Positions 1 through 6,781 of a stretch of 11,262 bases of DNA are shown here, piece by piece. The stretch lies in the NCBI GenBank assembly GCA_934500855.1, contig CAKSUH010000028.1, positions 1-11,262 of the forward strand, written 5' to 3'. The stretch is from an uncultured Eubacteriales bacterium. Lineage in GTDB: Bacteria > Bacillota > Clostridia > Oscillospirales > CAG-272. Within the stretch, counting starts at the first letter, position 1. Each line of letters opens with the position of its first letter. Position numbers and translations under genes: made by a program. A model generated the notes under the pieces. It saw only the letters and a list, made by a program, of their open reading frames with translations. It did no database searches and was not told where the DNA came from.

Positions 1-350
1 CCGGTAATCGCCACGGTCGCCACCGGAATGCCGGACGGCATCTGTACCGTTGACAGCAGAGCATCAATGCCGCTGAGTGGATTGGATTGGCACGGGATGC
101 CGATAACGGGCAGAGTGGTCTGCGCCGCGATTGCTCCCGCAAGATGCGCCGCCATGCCGGCTGCCGCAATGAGTACACCAAACCCGTTGTTTTCCGCTTC
201 CCTTGCAAAGCGACCCGCTTCTTCGGGCGTTCTGTGCGCAGAATAGACATGCGCCTCGTAAGGCACACCGAAGGCTTTCAGTGTATCAACGGTCTTTTGT
301 ACTACGGGCAGGTCGCTGGCGCTTCCCATAATAATTCCGACTTTCTTCAT
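1..350 (-). CDS. purE: PurE, N5-carboxyaminoimidazole ribonucleotide mutase (3' end cut off)
   Basis: PurE is a cytoplasmic enzyme of de novo purine synthesis that moves the carboxyl group of N5-CAIR to give CAIR. The visible 116 residues begin MKKVGIIMGSASD and carry the family landmarks: the GSASD phosphate-binding loop (9-13), SAHRTP (37-42) with the catalytic-type histidine at 39, GMAAHL (65-70), and the block from CQSNPLSG (87) to MPSGIPVATV (104-113). Usual length is about 160-170 residues, so roughly 50 C-terminal residues lie beyond the window. The start is fixed by an AAAGGAGAGG ribosome-binding site a few bases upstream. The gene is first in its transcript, directly behind a promoter, a ZTP riboswitch and a terminator, so the purine-pathway role is supported independently by its regulation. 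The sequence reads as the bacterial class I mutase, which needs PurK to make N5-CAIR; purK is not in the window. Confidence 0.97.
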   Translation of the reverse strand, partial: MKKVGIIMGSASDLPVVQKTVDTLKAFGVPYEAHVYSAHRTPEEAGRFAREAENNGFGVLIAAAGMAAHLAGAIAAQTTLPVIGIPCQSNPLSGIDALLSTVQMPSGIPVATVAIT

Positions 351-365
351 GATTCCTCTCCTTTC

Positions 366-412
366 AAAAACAAAAAGGGCACAGTTACGACTTGAATGTC
401 AAAACTGTGCCC
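366..412 (-). terminator. Riboswitch-controlled intrinsic terminator before purE
   Basis: On the minus strand GGGCACAGTT (412-403) pairs perfectly with AACTGTGCCC (386-377) around a 16-nt loop. It is followed at once by five T, one G and five more T (376-366). The first bases of the stem (GGGCA) are also the last conserved bases of the ZTP aptamer. Folding of the ligand-bound aptamer and of the terminator should therefore be mutually exclusive, which is the usual ON-switch design of this riboswitch class. Confidence 0.93.
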
Positions 413-480
413 AGGCGGTCGGCAATATCGCTTTTTGCTCCCATGCAGTAGGCTCTGCAATTCCGCCAGTAACAAAAAGC
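408..480 (-). promoter_or_regulatory. ZTP (pfl) riboswitch aptamer
   Basis: Reading the minus strand, GCTTTTTG (480-473) pairs with CAAAAAGC (P1). It encloses the conserved ACTGGCGGAA (470-461), a small P2 hairpin (TGCAG / CTGCA), and a GGGAGC segment closing P1. The downstream conserved element CCGCCTGGGCA (418-408) follows, and its CCGCC (418-414) can form the 5-bp pseudoknot with GGCGG (467-463). ACUGGCG followed by CCGCCUGGGC is the hallmark of the pfl motif, which senses ZTP/ZMP, an alarmone of folate shortage in purine synthesis. The position in front of purE is one of the classic contexts. The aptamer starts about 3 nt after the predicted transcription start and runs into the terminator. 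Confidence 0.94.
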
Positions 481-489
481 TCTAAGGAT

Positions 490-518
490 ATTATAGCACA
501 GTTGTCGTCTTTTGTCAA
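490..518 (-). promoter_or_regulatory. Perfect consensus sigma-A promoter of purE
   Basis: On the minus strand TTGACA (518-513) and TATAAT (495-490) are separated by exactly 17 bases, a 12/12 match to the housekeeping consensus. The predicted start is the A near 483, just upstream of the riboswitch. Such a strong constitutive promoter fits control by leader termination rather than by a repressor. Confidence 0.94.
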
Positions 519-605
519 TACGGCAATTCGGAAAAACATCCGACCGTCCGCCAAAATCAACATGGACATTTCTCACAAGGTCGACGCGGGATGTGGGTCG
601 GTCCC

Positions 606-1280
606 TCAAAGCCCGTATTTCGTTTTCACGCGCCCGAGAATTTTCCCGATCGGATAAGAAAACAGCTCCAGAAACACCACATTCGAAACGGCATAAATCA
701 CGGTAACGGACGCCGCCGTTCCGATCGCCGTAAAGTAGCGCGGCAGATTGAAGTACCCGTCTATCCAGATCACGGTCCAGATATCCATCAGAAACGAATA
801 CAGCACCCCCGCAAAAACGCCGTATACCGCCAACACGATCCGACTCCTCTTCAGCGGTCGCGCAAGCAGTCCCCCGAGAAATCCGACCGTCCCCCACGCG
901 AACATCTGGAACGGGGTCCACGCACCCTGCCCGAAATAGAAGTTGGAGACAACCGCCGAGAGCGCTCCCGTGAGGAAACCCGCCTCGGGACCGAAGTACA
1001 TGGCGGTCAGCACCACGGTTGCGGTCACGGGCTTGAAACTCGGAATCGGCGCAAACAGGATCCGCCCCAGCACCGAAAGCGCCGTCATCACGGCAACCAG
1101 AACCAACCGCTTTGCATCCGCCGCACTCCGTTCAAACCGCAGGAAGAACGGAATGCAGGCAAGCACCGCAACCGCAAGAGACAACCACGCATATCGTTTC
1201 TCGCGGAACAGCGTTGCGCCGCCGATGACCACCGCGGGAATCAGAATGCAGAGAATGATGCGGGAAACCCATTTTTTCAT
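606..1280 (-). CDS. ECF transporter substrate-binding S component
   Basis: This 224-residue, very hydrophobic protein has about six membrane segments (roughly 5-24, 30-47, 58-76, 88-112, 124-142, 148-172, 185-212, some probably merged). The middle carries the pattern typical of a family of ECF-type vitamin-uptake S components: LGRILFAPIPSFKPV (71-85), a YFGPEAGFLTGALS stretch (95-108), and FGQGAWTPFQM (116-126). S components bind the vitamin at the membrane and dock on the EcfA/A'/T energizing module. The start codon overlaps the stop of the upstream ATPase gene (ATGA at 1280-1277), with GGGAGAG as ribosome-binding site inside that gene, so the two are translationally coupled. The substrate cannot be read from the sequence; cobalamin-type or another vitamin is a guess. 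No convincing terminator was found downstream before the purE promoter. Confidence 0.86.
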   Translation of the reverse strand: MKKWVSRIILCILIPAVVIGGATLFREKRYAWLSLAVAVLACIPFFLRFERSAADAKRLVLVAVMTALSVLGRILFAPIPSFKPVTATVVLTAMYFGPEAGFLTGALSAVVSNFYFGQGAWTPFQMFAWGTVGFLGGLLARPLKRSRIVLAVYGVFAGVLYSFLMDIWTVIWIDGYFNLPRYFTAIGTAASVTVIYAVSNVVFLELFSYPIGKILGRVKTKYGL

Positions 1281-2929
1281 TTTGTCTCTCCCTTACAAAA
1301 GCGTACCGCCTGAGCGCAGGTCACCGCATTCGGGCAAAGCCCCCGCGCCATGCGGTTGGCGGCAGTGGTATAGAAAGTGTTTCCGCCGAAAAAGCGGGAC
1401 GGCGTATCGGCAGAGAGAATCTCTCCGTCAAAAAAGAGCGCGCAACGGTCCGCGACCTCCGCCGCAAATTCCACATCATGCGTCACCGTCAGGACCGTCA
1501 GCCCCTCTGCCCGCAGATCGGAAAGAAGTCCGGCAAGCAACCGCTTTGCCCCGGCGTCGATCCCCTTGGTCGGCTCGTCGAGAAGCAGGATGCGCGGGCG
1601 CGTCAGGAGAACCTTAGCCAGCGCGCACTTCTGTCCCTCCCCGCCGCTGAGATCAAACGGATTGCGCTCCGAAAGCCCTCCGATTCCGAGTTTTTCCGAA
1701 ACGGCTCCGATGCGTTCTTCCCATTCCGCCTCCGGCACACCGCGCGCGCTCAGCAGATCCTCGAAATCCGCCCGCACCGTGTCGCGGACAAACACCGTTT
1801 GCGGGTCCTGCGGCAGGAGAGAGAGCGCACTGCGCCACTGCGCGTTCCCCCGATCGGCTCGGATCGGCTTTCCCTCAATCAGCACCTTTCCGCGATAGGG
1901 CGTTCCGACCCCCGCCAGCACATTCAGCATGGTGGTCTTTCCGCATCCGTTGCTTCCGAGCACCGCGAAGATTTCACCCGTCCGAACCTGCAGGGTTGTC
2001 CCGCGCAGGACATCGGGCAGATCCCGCCCGTAGCGGAACCACACATTCTTCAGTTCCGCCGCCACCGTGTCGCTGCGGCGGTCGTCCTCCTCCGGCAGTT
2101 GCCCGCGGCGGTTGCCGCAGTAGCGTTCGAGAAACGCCTTCCCGTCCCGCACGGTCAGCGGGCACGGTTCCCCCTCCGCTCCGAGGGCATGAAAAATACG
2201 GACCGCGCTCGGAAACGCCGCAAGCATGGGGTGGTCGGGGCGCAGGTCCCGCAAGCCGTTGCAAATGCGTTCGGGCGCATCGTAAAGCAGGACCCGCCCA
2301 CGGTCCAGAAGAAGCACGCGATCCGCCATCGGGAGGGCTTCCTCCAGTCGGTGCTCGACAAGGATAACGGTCAGCCCCAGTTCGCGGTTGAGTTTTCCGA
2401 GCGTGGCAAGAAAATCCGCGGCGGCAATCGGGTCCAGCTGTGCGGTCGGCTCGTCCAGAATCAGCACTTTCGGTTGCATGACCATAACGGCGGCAAGATT
2501 CAGAAGCTGTTTCTGCCCGCCCGACAGCTCGTCCGTCGGCTTCCGGAACCAGTCCGCGATGCCGAAATAGCTCGCCATCTCTCCCACTCGGCGGCGGATG
2601 ACTTCGGTCGGAACGCCGAGATTTTCAAGACCGAACGCCAGTTCGTGCCAGACCCTGTCGGTCACAATCTGCGCATCCGGATTCTGAAGCACACAGCCGA
2701 TTTCGGCAGGGGTGCGTGCGCCGCCGCTGTAAACGATCTCCCCCCGCACTTCCCCTGCAGGGGACAGTTCGGGCTTGAGCAGACGGAGAAGCGTGGATTT
2801 TCCGCATCCCGTCTCCCCGCACACCACGATGAACTCCCCGCTCCGCACCGAAAACGAGACGCTTTCCAACACATCCCGCGTGCCTCCCGCGTAACGGAAG
2901 CTCAAATCCCGAATCCGCAACTGTTCCAT
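1277..2929 (-). CDS. Fused double ATPase of an ECF transporter (EcfA-EcfA' in one chain)
   Basis: This 550-residue protein has two complete ABC ATPase halves. Half 1 has Walker A GETGCGKST (38-46), signature LSGGQ (135-139), Walker B LILDE (156-160) and switch H193. Half 2 has Walker A GSNGCGKTT (325-333), signature LSGGE (427-431), Walker B LLLDE (448-452) and H484. The C-terminal tail has FFGGNTFYTTAANRMARG (513-530), a motif I associate with clostridial ECF ATPases. It should energize uptake by the S component encoded immediately downstream with a 4-base overlap. The start chosen is the ATG at 2929: it has GGAGGAG at good distance, begins with MEQLRIRDLSFRY as ABC domains do, and lies just after the predicted promoter. 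An in-frame ATG at 2992 would add 21 residues but falls inside the -35 box. No T-component gene is in the window. Confidence 0.93.
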   Translation of the reverse strand: MEQLRIRDLSFRYAGGTRDVLESVSFSVRSGEFIVVCGETGCGKSTLLRLLKPELSPAGEVRGEIVYSGGARTPAEIGCVLQNPDAQIVTDRVWHELAFGLENLGVPTEVIRRRVGEMASYFGIADWFRKPTDELSGGQKQLLNLAAVMVMQPKVLILDEPTAQLDPIAAADFLATLGKLNRELGLTVILVEHRLEEALPMADRVLLLDRGRVLLYDAPERICNGLRDLRPDHPMLAAFPSAVRIFHALGAEGEPCPLTVRDGKAFLERYCGNRRGQLPEEDDRRSDTVAAELKNVWFRYGRDLPDVLRGTTLQVRTGEIFAVLGSNGCGKTTMLNVLAGVGTPYRGKVLIEGKPIRADRGNAQWRSALSLLPQDPQTVFVRDTVRADFEDLLSARGVPEAEWEERIGAVSEKLGIGGLSERNPFDLSGGEGQKCALAKVLLTRPRILLLDEPTKGIDAGAKRLLAGLLSDLRAEGLTVLTVTHDVEFAAEVADRCALFFDGEILSADTPSRFFGGNTFYTTAANRMARGLCPNAVTCAQAVRFCKGETK

Positions 2930-2963
2930 CCGCTCTCCTCCGCTCTCGCTTTTTACCTGTCCC

Positions 2964-2992
2964 AGTATACCACATTCCGGCTTTTTTTGCAA
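2964..2992 (-). promoter_or_regulatory. Promoter of the ECF ATPase/S-component operon
   Basis: Minus-strand TTGCAA (2992-2987, 4/6 match) and TATACT (2969-2964, 5/6) are spaced by 17 bases. The predicted start near 2957 leaves a short leader of about 28 nt with the ribosome-binding site. This placement supports the ATG at 2929 as start. Confidence 0.75.
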
Positions 2993-3180
2993 GAGGAAAT
3001 TCTCCGTTTGCCCTACATAAGCCCATATACCGTGCGAATTTGACGCGTCCCGAGCCGCGCCACCCGAATCCGCCCTTCAAATCGGCAATTTTTTCCGCAA
3101 GCCCGCCGCCGCAAAAAGCGAAACAACATGCGCCCTGTAACGGCGAGCCCTGCGGGGAAGTTCGGCAACAATGCGGAAAA
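2993..3180. other. Non-coding spacer with no recognised feature
   Basis: Together with the promoter and the gdhA terminator this is about 300 bases between genes. Short open frames exist on both strands, but none has a ribosome-binding site or a recognisable product. I see no RNA gene or clear repeat in it. Confidence 0.6.
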
Positions 3181-3225
3181 CGGACGAAGAAGGGACCCTC
3201 CGAAAGAGGGTCCCTTCTTCGTCCG
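3181..3225 (-). terminator. Terminator of gdhA (long perfect hairpin, possibly bidirectional)
   Basis: Bases 3181-3200 pair perfectly with 3206-3225, a 20-bp stem around a 5-base loop, starting 7 bases after the gdhA stop codon. In the gdhA direction the stem is followed by four T and then CC. In the other direction it is followed by CC and six T, so it could stop transcription both ways. Confidence 0.87.
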
Positions 3226-3232
3226 CCTTTTT

Positions 3233-4676
<1,444 letters not shown>

Positions 4677-4681
4677 GCAAT

Positions 4682-4710
4682 ATTATATCACAATTCCTTC
4701 ATTCTGTCAA
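4682..4710 (-). promoter_or_regulatory. Perfect consensus sigma-A promoter of gdhA
   Basis: Minus-strand TTGACA (4710-4705) and TATAAT (4687-4682) are spaced by 17 bases. The -35 box lies inside the last codons of the upstream pyrophosphatase gene and the stop codon of that gene lies in the spacer. Confidence 0.94.
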
Positions 4711-5082
4711 GAGGTCAGGGCAAATTTCCACGCGGCTGTGATAATATTTTTCCGCAAAGCGGAGCGCCTCCGTTGCCTCCTCCGCGCTATAGCGTTTTCC
4801 CTGCGGCGCGGCGATCAGCTTGTCCTCCGCATCATCCGCACGGAACACGATTCCGATCACACGGACTTCGCATTCCGCCACGGGACGGTCGATGCCGAGC
4901 ACATACACATCCAGCTCCTCGCCGTCTCCGCCGAGAACCCCTGCGAGATATCCGTAATTGACAGGATAGGTCAGCACCTTTTCCCCCTTGCGGTGAACAT
5001 ACCCGATCGGGCGGTCAACCGTCACCGTTACCGTCTTGCCGAGGTAACCTCGGACCAGCGCCTCGCGCTCCGTTTGCGTCAT
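4699..5082 (-). CDS. Short, divergent inorganic pyrophosphatase homologue
   Basis: This 127-residue protein resembles family I soluble pyrophosphatases, which hydrolyse diphosphate to two phosphates. The core reads TYPVNYGYL (38-46) followed by GGDGEELDVYVLG (51-63), matching the YPxNYGY and DGDPxDVLVL blocks. A later DDAEDKL (83-89) matches the metal-binding D..D.K region. It is much shorter than the 175 or so residues of E. coli Ppa, and several active-site positions differ: the second Asp of DGDPxD is Glu55, the early Lys and Glu strand residues read T, and the C-terminal Tyr-Lys is Tyr-Tyr (113-114). Similar short proteins are, to my knowledge, common in Clostridia and carry the same name. 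The start is the ATG with AAAGGAGG 6 bases upstream; an in-frame ATG 33 bases earlier lacks such a site. No clear promoter was found; an extended -10-like TGTTATGAA lies about 50 bases upstream. Confidence 0.8.
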   Translation of the reverse strand: MTQTEREALVRGYLGKTVTVTVDRPIGYVHRKGEKVLTYPVNYGYLAGVLGGDGEELDVYVLGIDRPVAECEVRVIGIVFRADDAEDKLIAAPQGKRYSAEEATEALRFAEKYYHSRVEICPDLLTE

Positions 5083-5135
5083 ACCGAACCTCCTTTTCAA
5101 TGCAGCACCGCACAACCCACAATCGGTGCTTGTTC

Positions 5136-5164
5136 ATAACAGCTTCATATATTGATGCTATAAT
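5136..5164 (+). promoter_or_regulatory. Promoter of the propeller-like gene
   Basis: TATAAT at 5159-5164 is a perfect -10 box. ATAACA at 5136-5141 (4/6) sits 17 bases upstream as -35. The leader is about 30 nt with AAAGGA as ribosome-binding site. The region is shared with the divergently read pyrophosphatase gene. Confidence 0.65.
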
Positions 5165-5201
5165 TGAGATACCCTATATAGAAAGAAAGGACGGCATCTC
5201 C

Positions 5202-6173
5202 ATGAAACGGTTTTTCAAAGTTTTCTTCTCGATTCTCGGCATCATCGTTCTGGTTGCCATCATCGCATGGACCGCACTTGACATCACCAAGCACATCGTC
5301 TACGCCGACTACTACGAGGGCTACAAGCCTGCCTGCAAAATTCCCGATATCCACAGCGGCTTCACCCCGCAGGGCATTACCTATCTGCCCGCATCGGACG
5401 CTTACCTCCAGTCGGGCTACGACGGCGAGCATCTCGCGCTCTACTATGTCAAGGGAGACGAACACCGAAAGCTCCTGCCGCTTGATATGTCGGGAAGCCT
5501 CGGCAAGGGTCACGGCGGCGGTGTAACCGCAACCGACGACTATGTTTACATTGCGGGAAACAGCGCCCTGCTCCGCTATCGCCTCTCCGAGGTCCTTGCG
5601 GCAAAATCGGGAGACGAGATTCCCTGCCTTGAGGAAATCCGGGTTGACAATTCCGCTTCGTTCTGCTTCGCGGACGGCGACAAAATGTATGTCGGCGAAT
5701 TTTATCGCGCAGGAAACTACGAGATTGAGGATACCACGCACCATTACACCACGCCCGAGGGCGAAGAGCACCGCGCCATTGTTTCCTGCTACACCATCCG
5801 CGATGACGGCTCACTGGAATCCATCCCCGATTATTGGATCTCCGTTCCCGGGCTTGTGCAGGGCTTTGCGGTTCATAACGGCGTCATCGCAATTTCGCGG
5901 TCGTGGGCTTTGAATTCCTCTTCCATCGAGTTCTACCGCGGCATGAATCCGACCGACAAGGTCATTGCGCACGGAGAGGATGCCTCAACCGCCGTTCCCG
6001 TTTACTACCTCGGGCAGAAGAACCTCATCAAAAAGATCGCTGCCCCCGCATTCAGCGAGGACCTCACCGTCAAGGACGGACGGCTGATCGTCAGTTTCGA
6101 GTCGGCTTGCAACAAGTATCTGGTCGGTAAGCTTTTCTTCGCAACCGACGCGGGATCCTATCCGTTCCCGTGA
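5202..6173 (+). CDS. Membrane-anchored, beta-propeller-like protein of unknown function
   Basis: The 323-residue product starts MKRFFKVFFSILGII: a short basic N-end, then one hydrophobic segment (about 7-27) with no lipobox or clear cleavage site, so a signal anchor with the bulk outside the cell is likely. The rest shows a loose repeat of about 45-60 residues, seen at PQGITYLPASDAYLQSG (56-72), GGGVTATDDYVYIAG (105-119), ASFCFADGDKMYVGEF (152-167), VQGFAVHNGVIAIS (219-232) and SEDLTVKDGRLIVSF (285-299). Each has a short hydrophobic strand, a D/N-x turn and a second strand ending in a small residue, as in propeller blades. That fold is an inference. No catalytic motif or named family was recognised. 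It is apparently monocistronic, with its own promoter and a strong terminator. The ATG is chosen because it begins the signal anchor; the frame extends upstream without a ribosome-binding site. Confidence 0.92.
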   Translation: MKRFFKVFFSILGIIVLVAIIAWTALDITKHIVYADYYEGYKPACKIPDIHSGFTPQGITYLPASDAYLQSGYDGEHLALYYVKGDEHRKLLPLDMSGSLGKGHGGGVTATDDYVYIAGNSALLRYRLSEVLAAKSGDEIPCLEEIRVDNSASFCFADGDKMYVGEFYRAGNYEIEDTTHHYTTPEGEEHRAIVSCYTIRDDGSLESIPDYWISVPGLVQGFAVHNGVIAISRSWALNSSSIEFYRGMNPTDKVIAHGEDASTAVPVYYLGQKNLIKKIAAPAFSEDLTVKDGRLIVSFESACNKYLVGKLFFATDAGSYPFP

Positions 6174-6181
6174 CAATTCCA

Positions 6182-6212
6182 AAGGGCTTCTTCCGAGAAG
6201 CCCTTCTTTTTT
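6182..6212 (+). terminator. Intrinsic terminator of the propeller-like gene
   Basis: AAGGGCTTCT (6182-6191) pairs with AGAAGCCCTT (6196-6205) across a four-base TCCG loop, followed by C and six T. It begins 8 bases after the stop codon. Confidence 0.95.
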
Positions 6213-6240
6213 ATCTTCAGAAACAACACTTTCCCGCGTA

Positions 6241-6310
6241 CAGGCGGGTGCGCCTGAGGAAAGGTTTTGAGGGAGCGGGCGTCCTCTTTCTAAAGGACGC
6301 CCGCTCCCTC
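6241..6310 (-). repeat. Two inverted repeats in the convergent spacer, probable transcript end of the vanZ-like gene
   Basis: GAGGGAGCGGGCGTCC (6269-6284) pairs perfectly over 16 bp with 6295-6310 around a 10-nt loop. It starts 10 bases beyond the stop of the minus-strand VanZ-family gene. It has no proper U-tract on either strand (AAAACC one way, CAAGCTCTTTT the other), so it may be a weak terminator or a 3'-end stabiliser. A smaller hairpin, CAGGCG / CGCCTG (6241-6256), lies between it and the facing terminator. Confidence 0.6.
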
Positions 6311-6319
6311 CAAGCTCTT

Positions 6320-6781
6320 TTACTTTCTCCGCACTTTTCCGCAGAGAGCCCGAATTCCGAGCAACAGGAATATGCCGCAGGTTGCTCCCGCGGTGTCGAG
6401 CCAGACATCCGCAACACTCGGTCCGCGACCGCTGAAAATCTGAATCGTCTCGTCAAGAAGCGCGCACAGCTCGCCTGCAAACCAGATGTTCAGATAACTC
6501 TGAACCGAACGCCGCCGTTCGAACCAAAGAAGCCCCGATAACTCCGCTCCGAGAACGAAAAACTCGGTAAAATGCGCCAACTTCCGCACAAACGCGTGAC
6601 TGATGCCGTCGCAGTGAAACAGTTCCCGAAGCAGATCGGTCACCCATTGGCTTTCCCCGTCGGACGCAACCTTTCCGCGCATGGAACGCGACAGAATAAA
6701 CGCAACCGTCAGCCCGATCAGAACCCACAGCGCCGCGCGCCGGGTCCGTCGGTCCCGCAGAATTGCCCCGGCTTTCCTCAT
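6320..6781 (-). CDS. VanZ-family membrane protein
   Basis: This 153-residue protein has about four hydrophobic segments (roughly 17-32, 71-87, 96-112, 125-147). It carries the VanZ pattern: K67-x-x-H70-F-T-E73 at the start of one helix, then LLDETIQIF (108-116), R119, and D125/D129 before a GATCG turn. VanZ-like proteins are found in many Gram-positive bacteria; VanZ itself gives low-level teicoplanin resistance, but most homologues have no assigned role and resistance should not be assumed. The ATG overlaps the stop of the upstream dehydratase gene (ATGA, 6781-6778), so the two are co-translated. This suggests work at the cell surface, in envelope polysaccharide or peptidoglycan-linked processes. 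A long hairpin follows the stop. Confidence 0.88.
   Translation of the reverse strand: MRKAGAILRDRRTRRAALWVLIGLTVAFILSRSMRGKVASDGESQWVTDLLRELFHCDGISHAFVRKLAHFTEFFVLGAELSGLLWFERRRSVQSYLNIWFAGELCALLDETIQIFSGRGPSVADVWLDTAGATCGIFLLLGIRALCGKVRRK

Noticed and set aside
385..921. Open frame of 178 codons on the minus strand across the riboswitch
   Set aside because: It overlaps the S-component gene in another frame, crosses the purE promoter and riboswitch, and has no recognisable product.
2930..2992. 21-residue N-terminal extension of the ECF ATPase from an ATG at 2992
   Set aside because: That ATG lies in the -35 box; the ATG at 2929 has a strong ribosome-binding site and begins the ABC fold.
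1478..3043. Long plus-strand frame of about 520 codons
   Set aside because: It is antisense to the double ATPase; composition is Arg/His/Pro-rich and without domain motifs, as expected of a shadow frame in GC-rich DNA.
5083..5115. Longer start for the pyrophosphatase homologue at 5115
   Set aside because: The extension would contain the AAAGGAGG site itself; the internal ATG is correctly spaced from it.
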